64,000 bases of DNA, taken from Verrucomicrobiales bacterium. Its GTDB lineage: Bacteria; Verrucomicrobiota; Verrucomicrobiae; Limisphaerales; UBA1100. Location of the stretch: contig PBLV01000011.1 of NCBI GenBank assembly GCA_002721895.1, positions 95,069 to 159,068 on the forward strand, written 5' to 3'. The position numbers and the translations under genes were made by a program. Under the pieces are notes generated by a model. It was not told the DNA's origin and did not search any database. It saw only the letters and a program-made list of their open reading frames with translations. Positions 9,652-18,226 of this stretch are shown here, piece after piece; within the stretch, counting starts at the first letter, position 1; every line of letters starts with the position of its first letter.

Positions 9652-10131
9652 ATGGATACCGGCCCCATGCCACCCATGAGCCCGAGCCCGGAGCAAATTG
9701 CTGCCGCGCTGTTCGCCGAGTCGTTGCAGGCACAAATCACCACCTGCATGATGCTCCTTGGCCGTGCGCGTCACCCCGCGCTCGACAAGCCTGTCACCGA
9801 TGCCCCCAAGGCCAAGCGCATCATCGACCAGCTTGAGTTGCTTGACAAGGATTCCACAGGCTTGGGGCTCGAGGAAATCCAGATGGTTCGGGATAGCCTC
9901 CACCAGCTTCGCATGGCATACGTGGAAACAGTCGGGTCAACCCCGGAGGACAGCCTGCCAACCCCCGAAGAGCCGGAAGATTCAACGAACGATTCCGCGA
10001 CTGCTGATCCCGCTGAAAACCACGCCCCTGAGAATCCGGCAAGCCCCTCCCCCGGCAAGCCTGCGGCAGAAGCCGGTGATGACGAAGACGACGACGAGCC
10101 CCGCAAACGGTTTGTTAAAAAATATGACTGA
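9652..10131 (+). CDS. DUF1844 family protein
   Basis: 159 residues. Residues ~12-95 match the DUF1844 pattern: an LFAESL..Q helix, LGRARHPALDKP, then IDQLELLDKDSTGLGLEEI and LHQLRMAYVE. The function of the family is unknown; it is a small all-helical cytoplasmic protein. The C-terminal ~60 residues are Pro/Glu/Asp-rich with an Asp/Glu run, ending in a basic RKRFVKKYD-like tip. It is convergent with the parvulin gene downstream, 3 nt apart with no room for a separate terminator. Confidence 0.75.
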   Translation: MDTGPMPPMSPSPEQIAAALFAESLQAQITTCMMLLGRARHPALDKPVTDAPKAKRIIDQLELLDKDSTGLGLEEIQMVRDSLHQLRMAYVETVGSTPEDSLPTPEEPEDSTNDSATADPAENHAPENPASPSPGKPAAEAGDDEDDDEPRKRFVKKYD

Positions 10132-10134
10132 CGC

Positions 10135-11130
10135 TCACGGGCCGAGCGTCACCTTCACCTCTGCATCCTCACGCAGCTTTTTGTAGTAACCCGGAAGGCG
10201 CACCGATGCCTCCTGCTCCGCGAGGTGTTTGCGAATGTCCTTTTGCAGTTCGATGAAAGGCTTCACTTTTTTTGGAATCCGCTGAACCATGCGAATGACG
10301 TGAAATCCAAATTTAGTCTCCACCACGCGGCTGATCTGATTGGCCTGCATCGCAAATGACACCCGCTCAAACTCGGGCGCCATCACCCCACGCGCAAATG
10401 TGTACTCGCCTCCCTTGCGCCGTGTTCCCGGATCCTCAGAAAAATTTAAAACCAACTCCTCAAACTTGCGCCCCTGCAATGCCAGCGTACGCACCTGCTC
10501 AGCCTGCTGCCGTTTTTGTGCCTTGCCCGACTCGGAAAGCTCCAGTCCGGTCACGGGGTTCATGGTCGCGAGCAAAACATGCTGAACACGTACCTGCTCC
10601 GGCTCCGTCCAGTTTTTTTGGTTGTCCTCGTAAAACTTGCGACATTGCCCCTCAGTGATGTCGATCTTGGAAGTCAATTCCCGGTCCATCACCGCCCGGG
10701 CCAATGCCTCCTCATATAGCCGCTTTCGATAGGCGTTTGTGCTGATGCCCATTGCCGCCACGCGTAGGTTAAACGCCCTTTCACTCGTGTAACCGGCCAG
10801 TTGGTTGTTATAAGCCTCTTTCGCTTGGGTATAGGCCTGACTGCGGTCGTTTCGCGTTGCCCGGCCGAAGGCCAAACGGGCAAAGATCAACTCATGCAAC
10901 AACTGTTCCTCCAATGCTTGGGGAGCCACCGCCAAAGGGATACCTTCCGCTGCGGAATTCATCAGGGAAAATTTCACGGCCGCGTCCAGTTCCGAGCGGG
11001 TCACCTTGACCCCCTGCCCCTCGGCCACCACCTTGTTTGACTTGGGAAACAAGTCATCCAAGCCATCCCCCCAACCCCAACATACGAGTACGCAGGCTAT
11101 GGCCACCGACATCAAACGAGTCGCCCTCAT
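10135..11130 (-). CDS. SurA/PpiC-type parvulin peptidyl-prolyl isomerase
   Basis: 331 residues. The N-terminus is hydrophobic (about 5-20) and fits a signal peptide, so the protein is probably periplasmic. A helical SurA-N-like region (about 35-165) precedes one parvulin domain (about 180-285). That domain carries VQHVLLAT, a FEELVLNFSEDPGTRRKGGEY segment split by short loops, and FGFHVIRMV. Parvulins catalyse prolyl isomerisation, and SurA-like members chaperone outer-membrane proteins. It follows serA by 6 nt on the same strand. Only one parvulin domain is present, so it is PpiC/PrsA-like rather than a full two-domain SurA. Confidence 0.85.
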   Translation of the reverse strand: MRATRLMSVAIACVLVCWGWGDGLDDLFPKSNKVVAEGQGVKVTRSELDAAVKFSLMNSAAEGIPLAVAPQALEEQLLHELIFARLAFGRATRNDRSQAYTQAKEAYNNQLAGYTSERAFNLRVAAMGISTNAYRKRLYEEALARAVMDRELTSKIDITEGQCRKFYEDNQKNWTEPEQVRVQHVLLATMNPVTGLELSESGKAQKRQQAEQVRTLALQGRKFEELVLNFSEDPGTRRKGGEYTFARGVMAPEFERVSFAMQANQISRVVETKFGFHVIRMVQRIPKKVKPFIELQKDIRKHLAEQEASVRLPGYYKKLREDAEVKVTLGP

Positions 11131-11136
11131 GGCATC

Positions 11137-12708
11137 TTATAGTTTCACCACCCGCACATTGGAGATATCCGGGTCAGCGTTTACCTTGTCCAACAAGGCG
11201 TCCGGGGGAACACTGTCCAGATTCAGCACCGTCAGCGCATTGCCCCCCGCCTCGTCGCGGTTCAAGCTCATGCTGGCGATGTTCACCTTGTGCTCGCCCA
11301 TCAGTGAACCAATGTATCCGACCATGCCCGGTTTGTCGCTATTATTCATGATGAACAACACGCCCTCCGGCACAATCTCCACATTGTGCCCCGAGAGCCT
11401 GACAATCCGTGGCTGTGTGCCAAAGAATGTTCCCCCCGCAGACACGCTCTCCCCGTCCGATTCCGCACCCACGTGCATCCATTCTGCATAGTCCGGTCCT
11501 TCATGCGCCTTAATCTCCTCAACCATCAATCCCAGCGAACTGGCCAAGCTCCTAACATTGACCGGGTTGACATCCTGTCCGCCCGCCATTGACAGGAAGC
11601 CCATTAAAACGTAGCGCGTGACCGGGTCAGCCGGCACCTCCGCAGCCTTGCCGCCATAGGTGATCACCAGACGCTCGTTGCGCTTGGGCGCAAGCTGCGC
11701 CACCAATCGCCCCAGTTTTTCTCCCAGTTCCAGATATGGCTTCACCGATTCATAGGTCTTCGCGTCCAAGCTCGGCATGTTCACCGCATTGCGCACCGCC
11801 CCGTTCACCAGATAGTCCGTGACGGCCTCTGCCACCTCCAGCCCCACACTCTCCTGCGCCTCCTTCGTACTCGCGCCCAAGTGGGGCGTCATCACTATTT
11901 CCGAGACACCTCGCAGGGGCGAATCTTCCGGCAACGGTTCCGATTCATAAACATCCAGTGCCGCCCCAGCAACCTTTCCATCGCCAACAGCGGCCACCAA
12001 ATCCGCCTCGTTAATGATGCCACCCCGGGCACAATTCACCAGATATACCCCTTCCTTCATTTTTGCGAACGCCGCCGCGTCCAGCATATTCCGGGTCTCC
12101 TCGCTCAAGGGCATGTGGACCGTTATGAAATCTGCCCGCTCGAAAATTTCATCCAGTTCCAACAATTCCACCTGTTGCGCGCGCGCCTTGCTCAAGGACA
12201 GGTACGGATCAAAGGCCAACACACGCATCCCGAACGCAATTGCCCGACGCGCCACCTGGCTCCCAATTCGCCCCATGCCCAGCACGCCCAGCGTCTTGCC
12301 GCTCAGTTCCGTGCCTCCAAATTTTTTGCGGTCCCACGCTCCGCCCTTCATCGCCATGTGCGCCTGCGGAATCTTGCGCGCCAGTGCCATCAACATGCTG
12401 AAGGTCAACTCTGCCGTGGAAATCGTGTTCCCGCTCGGCGTATTCATCACCACGATACCCCGCTCCGTGGCCGCCTCCACATCCACATTGTCCACTCCGA
12501 CACCAGCCCGCCCCACCACACGCAACCGTGGCGCCTTATCCATCACCTCACGCGTCACCCTCGTGGCCGAGCGAACAATGATCGCCTCACCGTCTCGCAG
12601 CAGTTCATCGGATAAACCACCCTCAACCGCCACCACCTCAAGGCCCTGCTGCGCTTCAAGAAACGCCACGCCCTTGGCGGAAACATTGTCACATACCAAA
12701 ACCTTCAT
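11137..12708 (-). CDS. serA: D-3-phosphoglycerate dehydrogenase
   Basis: 523 residues from the ATG at 12708 (MKVLVCDNVS); the frame is open further upstream, but the family begins here. It oxidises 3-phosphoglycerate in the first step of serine synthesis. The NAD site GMGRIG is at 144-149. The catalytic Arg228 (NCARGG), Glu255 (DVYESEP) and His276 (TPHLGAS) are present. An intervening ASB domain (about 320-440) and a C-terminal ACT domain (about 445-523, DKPGMVGYIGSLMGEH) make it the long regulated type, where ACT domains often sense serine. It sits between maf and a parvulin gene. Confidence 0.95.
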   Translation of the reverse strand: MKVLVCDNVSAKGVAFLEAQQGLEVVAVEGGLSDELLRDGEAIIVRSATRVTREVMDKAPRLRVVGRAGVGVDNVDVEAATERGIVVMNTPSGNTISTAELTFSMLMALARKIPQAHMAMKGGAWDRKKFGGTELSGKTLGVLGMGRIGSQVARRAIAFGMRVLAFDPYLSLSKARAQQVELLELDEIFERADFITVHMPLSEETRNMLDAAAFAKMKEGVYLVNCARGGIINEADLVAAVGDGKVAGAALDVYESEPLPEDSPLRGVSEIVMTPHLGASTKEAQESVGLEVAEAVTDYLVNGAVRNAVNMPSLDAKTYESVKPYLELGEKLGRLVAQLAPKRNERLVITYGGKAAEVPADPVTRYVLMGFLSMAGGQDVNPVNVRSLASSLGLMVEEIKAHEGPDYAEWMHVGAESDGESVSAGGTFFGTQPRIVRLSGHNVEIVPEGVLFIMNNSDKPGMVGYIGSLMGEHKVNIASMSLNRDEAGGNALTVLNLDSVPPDALLDKVNADPDISNVRVVKL

Positions 12709-12746
12709 CAAATAGCCGCGCAGTCTAGGGAGCCACCAAGGCCCGG

Positions 12747-13331
12747 TCAAACCATCTCACGCCCGTGCCAAGTCTCCAGTTCCGCCCGCACCCGCCCCAC
12801 CGGCAGGCCCACCACGTTGGTAAACGATCCGTCAATCCACTCCACGATCCATTCCCCATGCTCTTGGATTGCGTACCCTCCCGCCTTGTCCAGCGGATTC
12901 ACCGCCGCCAAGTATCGGCGAATCTGCCTGTCACTTAACGTCCCAAATCGCACCCGCGTCGTCTCGACAAACACCATCCGCTTGGGCGGACGCCATTGGG
13001 TAAGACAACACGCCGTTGTCACTTCATGCACCTGCCCGCTCAACCGTCTCAACATCCGCCGTGCACCCGCCATGGAACCCGGCTTGCCGAACGCTTCTGC
13101 CCCAAGATGGACCAAAGTATCCGCCCCCAACACCAGTCGCTCCGGGTGTCGCATTGCCACCACCTGTGCCTTGCGGAACGCATTCGCGCGGCACAATTCC
13201 ACCGGCGTCATATGCCCGCCCGACAATTCCTCAACATCCTCCGTCACCACCTTGAACCGTACCCCCAGCTCCTCCAACAACTCCCGTCTCCGTGGTGACC
13301 CCGAAGCCAGAATGAGCGATGGCCATTTCAA
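12747..13331 (-). CDS. maf: Maf-family nucleoside triphosphate pyrophosphatase
   Basis: 194 residues. The Maf signature LILASGSPRRRELLEELG opens the protein. The conserved ADTLV (about 70-74) and a KAGGYAIQEHG segment (about 149-159) follow. Maf proteins hydrolyse dTTP, UTP or modified nucleotides to monophosphates and are linked to septum inhibition. The start overlaps the stop of the upstream DUF1802 gene by 4 nt. The dTTP/UTP versus m7GTP subfamily was not resolved. Confidence 0.92.
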   Translation of the reverse strand: MKWPSLILASGSPRRRELLEELGVRFKVVTEDVEELSGGHMTPVELCRANAFRKAQVVAMRHPERLVLGADTLVHLGAEAFGKPGSMAGARRMLRRLSGQVHEVTTACCLTQWRPPKRMVFVETTRVRFGTLSDRQIRRYLAAVNPLDKAGGYAIQEHGEWIVEWIDGSFTNVVGLPVGRVRAELETWHGREMV

Positions 13332-13891
13332 CCCGCCACCTCCCCTTCCACTGCCTCTCGAAATAACGACAGCTTGTCCGCGAAGGCCGCCTCGCCCAAA
13401 ACAGGCTCAGTCGCCTGCGGCAAATCACACCCCAACTCCACCCACGACTTGCACCCACCATATGCATCCGCCAGCGACAATTCCACCGGCTCCGGTAGCC
13501 GCGACACCCGCACTGCCATCGCGTAAATCCCCTCATCCCGTCCCCAGTCAAACCGATTGGCAATCACCTCATCGCGCCAAATGTGCTGCCCGCGCAGTCG
13601 TTCCGCGATCTCAAGCACCTCCAGCCTTCGCGCCGCCACCACTTCCGCACGAAACTCAATCCGCACCAGCCCCTTCGAAGGCCACGAAATATGATCAAAA
13701 CCCACCTTGGCCGATTCCACCACTCCCTCGCGCTGCTGGTGAAACTCAGTTGGAAACAACCAGAAATTCTCATGCTCAACCCGAAACCCATCTCGCCCTT
13801 CGGAAATCCCCCCCTTGCGCAAAATCACAATCTGCTCCCCACGCCCCAACGCATCAACCACAACCCCCCATTCTTTAAAAGCCATCCGCAC
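13328..13891 (-). CDS. DUF1802 family protein
   Basis: 187 residues (an ATG two codons in is equally possible). The N-terminal segment, [18 protein letters not shown] followed by LRKGGI and [11 protein letters not shown], is the DUF1802 hallmark. The C-terminal half continues with basic and aromatic motifs. The family has no established function. It overlaps maf by 4 nt, and is divergent from the transporter at 13978 with an 86-nt shared upstream region. Confidence 0.75.
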   Translation of the reverse strand: MRMAFKEWGVVVDALGRGEQIVILRKGGISEGRDGFRVEHENFWLFPTEFHQQREGVVESAKVGFDHISWPSKGLVRIEFRAEVVAARRLEVLEIAERLRGQHIWRDEVIANRFDWGRDEGIYAMAVRVSRLPEPVELSLADAYGGCKSWVELGCDLPQATEPVLGEAAFADKLSLFREAVEGEVAG

Positions 13892-13977
13892 CTCCTCAGC
13901 CTAGCCATCCCGGCCACAAAAGTCGAGCCGGGCGGGCTTGCCTTAGCCCTTCGTTTTACCTAACGTCCAGCCAGCTT

Positions 13978-15528
13978 ATGAACCCAACGGTACGCCTCCA
14001 GTTGTCCATCATGATGTTCCTACAGTTCTTCATTTGGGGAGCATGGTACGTCACCGCACCAAACTATCTCGGCACCATCGGCTTCACTGGGGGCGATTTT
14101 GGATGGACCTATTCGGTGGGGCCTATTGCCGGCATGATTACGCCGTTTTTCGTGGGCATGGTGGCCGACCGGTTTTTCTCCGCACAGCGTATCCTCGGAG
14201 TCATGCATTTGACTGGCGCGGGCCTGATGTTACTGGCCACCACCTACATGACTGCTGACAACCCCGCGCCCTCCACCATCAACTGGATCTTCTTCGGCTA
14301 CATGCTCACCTATTTTCCAACGCTTGCGCTGACCAATACGCTGGCGATGAAAAACATGTCCGATCCCGAGAAGGAGTTCCCCGGCATCCGCCTGCTGGGC
14401 ACTCTCGGCTGGATCGTTGCTGGTCTGGCACTCACATGGCTGGACATTGAGAAGGGCATCAACATGTTCTATCTCTCCGCAGGGTCGGCAGCCCTGCTGG
14501 GTTTCTACAGCTTTTTCCTGCCCGACACCCCGCCCGTGCGCGAAGGCAAGATCACTGCTCGCCAAATCCTCGGGCTTGACGCACTTGTTCTTTTAAAAAA
14601 CCGCTCTTACCTCGTGTTCCTCGTCGCCTCCACGCTTATCTGCATCCCGCTGGCGTTTTATTACCAAATTACCAGCCGCATTGTGGAGATGAGCAACCTC
14701 CCCATCGGCCAAACCATGGGTTATGGACAATGGGCGGAGGTTATATTCATGTTTGTCATGCCCTTCTTCTTCAGGCGACTGGGTGTAAAGTGGATGCTGG
14801 CGGTGGGCATGCTCGCGTGGGTTGCGCGTTACGTGCTCTTCTCCATCGGCGCGCCGGACGAAATCCGCTGGATGATCATCGGCGGCATTCTGTTGCACGG
14901 CATCTGCTACGATTTCTTCTTTGTCACCGGCCAAATCTACACTGATCAAGCCGCCGACAAGCCCATCCGTGCGCAGGCGCAAGGTCTGCTGGTGTTTTTT
15001 ACGCTGGGGCTGGGCATGATGATCGGCGCTCAGGTAGCCGGAAAAATTGAGACCCAACACACACCGGACAACAATAAACTGGAGGCCATCTCCAAGGATC
15101 CGACCCAAAAGGAACGCCTCACTGCTGCCTTGGGAGAAGGCAACGCCACGGAGACCGTTAAACACTGGGGCGAACTGGCGGACATCAACCGCAACCTAGA
15201 AACCGTTAATGCCGAGCACGCTCTCCTGAAATCCATCACCGACCGTGATTTGGCAATCAAGGGACTGACCCTTGCCGAGGGCAATTGGACCAACTTGAAC
15301 AGCGAAGTAGCAAAGCTGAGAGCTGGACTGGATTCACAGATCAAAACAATCGAAGTCCAGCAGAAGGAATTGGGCGAACAAAAGAAAGCCCGGCGAACAG
15401 CGGAACTCAGGGCCGTGGAGTGGAAGCCACTCTGGACCAAGCCTGCGATCTTCGCTGGTTTTATCCTGCTGCTTTTCCTGTTGCTCTTCCGCGACAACAA
15501 AAAACGCGGAAATTCAGGTACTGATTAG
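13978..15528 (+). CDS. MFS nucleoside:H+ symporter-like transporter with inserted periplasmic domain
   Basis: 516 residues. The N-terminal half matches the nucleoside-proton symporter family: [30 protein letters not shown] and [12 protein letters not shown]. Eleven membrane segments can be followed to about residue 355. A hydrophilic, largely helical stretch of about 130 residues (357-485) with heptad-like spacing follows, then a last membrane helix (about 488-505) and a basic tail. By the usual MFS topology the insert would be periplasmic. The substrate is not determined by sequence, though nucleosides are likely. The gene stands alone, divergent from DUF1802 and followed by initiator tRNA. 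Confidence 0.82.
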   Translation: MNPTVRLQLSIMMFLQFFIWGAWYVTAPNYLGTIGFTGGDFGWTYSVGPIAGMITPFFVGMVADRFFSAQRILGVMHLTGAGLMLLATTYMTADNPAPSTINWIFFGYMLTYFPTLALTNTLAMKNMSDPEKEFPGIRLLGTLGWIVAGLALTWLDIEKGINMFYLSAGSAALLGFYSFFLPDTPPVREGKITARQILGLDALVLLKNRSYLVFLVASTLICIPLAFYYQITSRIVEMSNLPIGQTMGYGQWAEVIFMFVMPFFFRRLGVKWMLAVGMLAWVARYVLFSIGAPDEIRWMIIGGILLHGICYDFFFVTGQIYTDQAADKPIRAQAQGLLVFFTLGLGMMIGAQVAGKIETQHTPDNNKLEAISKDPTQKERLTAALGEGNATETVKHWGELADINRNLETVNAEHALLKSITDRDLAIKGLTLAEGNWTNLNSEVAKLRAGLDSQIKTIEVQQKELGEQKKARRTAELRAVEWKPLWTKPAIFAGFILLLFLLLFRDNKKRGNSGTD

Positions 15529-15579
15529 GCCGCAAAAAAAAATCGCTTGCCGGGCGTGCCGCCTTGCGTATTCTTCCCG

Positions 15580-15656
<77 letters not shown>

Positions 15657-15685
15657 AAAGCCGCCAGCAAATGCTGGCGGCTTTT
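15657..15685 (+). terminator. intrinsic terminator of the initiator tRNA
   Basis: Perfect 13-bp inverted repeat: arm 15657-15669, 2-nt centre, arm 15672-15684. The 3' arm runs into TTTT. The A-rich 5' end means it could also act on the opposite strand, at the 3' side of the bcp transcript whose stop is at 15726. Confidence 0.9.
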
Positions 15686-15725
15686 GGTTGTAGGAAGTGT
15701 CCATTCACCATTCGCTACTCACAAC

Positions 15726-16208
15726 TCACTCACTCCTTATAGCTTCCAACACTTCTGCCGCATGCTCAGCCGGCTTTACCTTAGGCCAGATTTTCTGGAT
15801 TTTCCCCTTGGGGTTGATGAGAAATGAGATGCGAAAAATGCCGTCGTATTCCCGGCCCAGAAATTTTTTCCGACCCCACGCGCCGTAGGCTTTGCAGATT
15901 TCCCTGTCCTCATCCGCCAGCAAGGCGAATGGCAGCCCATACTTGGCGACGAACTTATCATGTTTCGCCACCCCGTCGCAGCTCACCCCAAGTACAACTG
16001 CATTGGCCTCTTCAAATTGAGCGTGTTCATCACGGAACGCGCAGGCTTCCTTCGTTCAGCCAGGCGTGTCGTCCTTGGGATAAAAAAACAGGACCACATG
16101 CCGGCCCTGGAAATCCTTCAACGCCACCTGGCCACCGCCATTTGTAACAGCCGTGAACGCCGGTGCATCGTCCCCTTCCTTCAATTCCAAATCGGGTGCA
16201 GTTGCCAT
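15726..16208 (-). CDS. bcp: Bcp-type peroxiredoxin, probable selenoprotein (in-frame TGA = Sec51)
   Basis: The frame opens at ATG 16208 and reaches its stop at 15726 with one internal TGA (16058-16056, codon 51). It encodes 160 residues, the normal Bcp length. Reading the TGA as selenocysteine gives [20 protein letters not shown], so the TGA falls exactly on the peroxidatic cysteine of the family. Conservation continues on both sides in the same frame. Thr48, the second cysteine at +5 (Cys56) and the FRISFLINP arginine segment are intact. There is no in-frame start for 23 codons after the TGA, so the downstream part cannot be a separate functional gene. Bcp enzymes reduce hydroperoxides using thioredoxin, and selenocysteine forms of peroxiredoxins are known. 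A SECIS-like hairpin follows the TGA. The alternatives are a point mutation (TGC to TGA) or a base error. Confidence 0.88.
16018..16043 (-). promoter_or_regulatory. candidate bacterial SECIS hairpin of bcp
   Basis: Counting from the first base after the TGA, U13-A38 and G14-C37 pair, C15/U36 mismatch, and 16-18 pair with 33-35. Bases A32 and C31 bulge, and U19, U20, C21 pair with A30, A29, G28. The loop is CGUGAU with G as its second base, 23 nt after the UGA. Bacterial SECIS elements lie in the coding region just after the UGA, with a G among the first two loop bases at about this distance. Folding was done by eye, with no energy computed. Confidence 0.6.
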
Positions 16209-16245
16209 CGGCGCAGATCATGCCCGCCAAGTCGCCGGTCGACAA

Positions 16246-16839
16246 TCAGTTTTCATCGTCCAGTTCCGGGTGCGCCGCCGGGTGCTCGGCAAATTGGCGG
16301 ATGCCGTCAAATACGTACATTACTCCTGTGACCGCCGTCGTCACGCTCGCGCCCAGCGCCAGCCAAAATGTCATCACCGACGGCATCTTTAACAGCACCC
16401 AGGAGATACAGACCATTTGCAGGACGGAGGAGATTTTGCTGAGAATGTGCGGCTGCACTTTTAAATCTCCCGTCGCCAAATAAACCAACGTGCTGCCGGA
16501 CACGACAATCAAATCCCGCCCCAAAACCGCGCCCACAAACCACAACGGCAAGGGCTCCCCGAAAGGCGAATTTTCGAACTTGATGCTCAGCAGGATCAAT
16601 CCTGAGATGAGCAGCAACTTGTCGGCCAGTGGATCGAGATAGGTGCCCAATTTGGTTTGCTGATTGCGGTGGCGCGCCAACCAGCCATCCACCCCGTCGC
16701 TGATCGCCGCCACGAGAAAGGCCCCCACCGCCAGATACCTGTGCATCTCATCTCCCGTTCGGAGATAATACATCAACTCCACAACGAAAAACGGCACCAG
16801 CATGATGCGCGCGATCGTAACTTTGTTTGCCGTGGTCAT
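16246..16839 (-). CDS. pgsA: CDP-diacylglycerol-glycerol-3-phosphate 3-phosphatidyltransferase-like enzyme
   Basis: 197 residues with four or five membrane helices. The CDP-alcohol phosphotransferase motif is complete: DGVDGWLARHRNQQTKLG with the final aspartates in YLDPLADK (about 50-75). PgsA makes phosphatidylglycerol phosphate in the inner membrane. Other CDP-alcohol transferases share the motif, but the N-terminal NKVTIARIMLVPFF start is typical of PgsA. The ATG overlaps the gltX stop by 4 nt. Confidence 0.85.
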   Translation of the reverse strand: MTTANKVTIARIMLVPFFVVELMYYLRTGDEMHRYLAVGAFLVAAISDGVDGWLARHRNQQTKLGTYLDPLADKLLLISGLILLSIKFENSPFGEPLPLWFVGAVLGRDLIVVSGSTLVYLATGDLKVQPHILSKISSVLQMVCISWVLLKMPSVMTFWLALGASVTTAVTGVMYVFDGIRQFAEHPAAHPELDDEN

Positions 16840-18164
16840 GCCTTGCCCAGCGCACGGTCAAACCGCGCCAAAACTTCCCCACGCCCTAGCACACTCATCA
16901 GATGATACAAGCTTGGCCCCACCTTTTGTCCCGTACAGGCAAACCGCGCCGGCTGCACCAGCACCCGCACCTTGACCTCCAGCCGTTCCGCCACGTTTTT
17001 AAGACACTCCTCGAGTGATTCCCCATCAAAGTTTTTTACCGCCACATAGGCATCCCGAAGCTCCGCCAAGGCCGCGCGATTTTCCGGTGTCATGGCCTTT
17101 TCTTCAAACGCCGTGTCCACCGGGTAATCCTCCTCGAAATAGAATGCGCTGAACGCATGCAAATCTCCGAGCTGCTTCACCTTTTCCTGACAGGTTGCCA
17201 GCGCGGCGTTCACGTAATCCACGTCCTTTCCCGCCAACGCCACCCCCGCCTTCTCTGCCAAGGCGCGGTAGCGCTCCATCGGCAACTCCCGCAGATGCTC
17301 GTAGTTCATCCACAACATCTTCTCGGCGTCAAACCGCGCATTGGCCCGGTTGATTTGCGGTAGATCAAACCGCTCGACAATCTCCGCCACCGTCATCACC
17401 TCCGAGTCATCCTTCGGCGACCACCCCAGCAGACTGAGATAATTCACTACCGCCTCCGGCACAAAGCCCGCCTGCTGCCATGTCTCCAGCGATGCCCCTT
17501 CATCCCGCTTGCTCATCTTGCTCCCATTCGGATTCAGAATCAAAGGGATGTGGGCAAACCTTGGCGGCTCAACGTCAAATGCTCGAAAAAGCGCCATGTG
17601 CTTTGCCGTGTTTGACAAATGGTCTTCACCACGGATCACGTGCGTAATACCCATCTCAATGTCATCCACCACATTCACCAAGTGAAAAACCGGCTTGCCA
17701 TCAGAGCGCACGATTACGAAGTCAGGCTGTTCCTGCTCGCGATCCGTCAGCTCACGCATCACCTCCCCGCAAATCAAGTCGGAAATCAGCGATGTCTCCC
17801 GCGGCATGCGAAACCGAACCGCCCCCTCATCCTCGTACGCCAGCCCTTTCTCCCTCAACTCCGCCACGCGCCGGGCATAAATTCCCGAACGCTGCGACTG
17901 GAAAAAATCCCCATCCGGCACACTGCCCACCGGCCCTTCATCCCAATTCAGCCCCAGCCACTGGAGTCCGTTGATCAAGGCCTCGATGGCTTCGGGCGTG
18001 TTGCGCTGGGCATCCGTATCCTCTATGCGCAGGACAAACCGTCCGCCCGTGTGCCGCGCGTACAGCCAGTTAAACAACGCTGTGCGCGCCCCGCCAATGT
18101 GCAAATAGCCCGTCGGACTGGGGGCAAACCGAACACAAACGTCGCTTGATTTAATGTCTGCCAT
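16836..18164 (-). CDS. gltX: glutamyl-tRNA synthetase
   Basis: 442 residues from ATG 18164 (MADIKSSDVCVRFAPSPTG). An upstream in-frame TTG would add 22 residues unlike the family. Class I signatures are visible: PSPTGYLHIGG (HIGH motif, about 15-25) and GSKMSKRDEG (KMSKS motif). The catalytic domain, then an all-helical anticodon-binding region ending in a VLVQPARFACTG segment, are intact. It charges tRNA-Glu; whether it also charges tRNA-Gln cannot be told from the sequence by eye. A gluQ paralogue is at 20591. Confidence 0.94.
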   Translation of the reverse strand: MADIKSSDVCVRFAPSPTGYLHIGGARTALFNWLYARHTGGRFVLRIEDTDAQRNTPEAIEALINGLQWLGLNWDEGPVGSVPDGDFFQSQRSGIYARRVAELREKGLAYEDEGAVRFRMPRETSLISDLICGEVMRELTDREQEQPDFVIVRSDGKPVFHLVNVVDDIEMGITHVIRGEDHLSNTAKHMALFRAFDVEPPRFAHIPLILNPNGSKMSKRDEGASLETWQQAGFVPEAVVNYLSLLGWSPKDDSEVMTVAEIVERFDLPQINRANARFDAEKMLWMNYEHLRELPMERYRALAEKAGVALAGKDVDYVNAALATCQEKVKQLGDLHAFSAFYFEEDYPVDTAFEEKAMTPENRAALAELRDAYVAVKNFDGESLEECLKNVAERLEVKVRVLVQPARFACTGQKVGPSLYHLMSVLGRGEVLARFDRALGKA

Positions 18165-18226
18165 GTCGCGGCAGACAATGGCCAATTGACGCCCTCTCGC
18201 CAAGACCACAATCCCGGTCAACTCAA

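Noticed and set aside
12817..13878. Plus-strand open frame of 353 codons opposite maf and the DUF1802 gene
   Set aside because: Low-complexity Pro/Ser/Thr/Arg translation typical of an antisense shadow; both minus-strand genes have clear family signatures.
15726..16208. bcp as a pseudogene or a frameshifted gene
   Set aside because: The reading frame is the same before and after the TGA, all other family motifs are intact, and the stop falls exactly at the catalytic Cys position with a SECIS-like hairpin after it. A random nonsense mutation at that codon is possible but less likely.
16030..16245. Short minus-strand frame overlapping the N-terminal half of bcp
   Set aside because: It is in a different frame from bcp and its translation does not match any family; the real coding frame is the one with the in-frame TGA.
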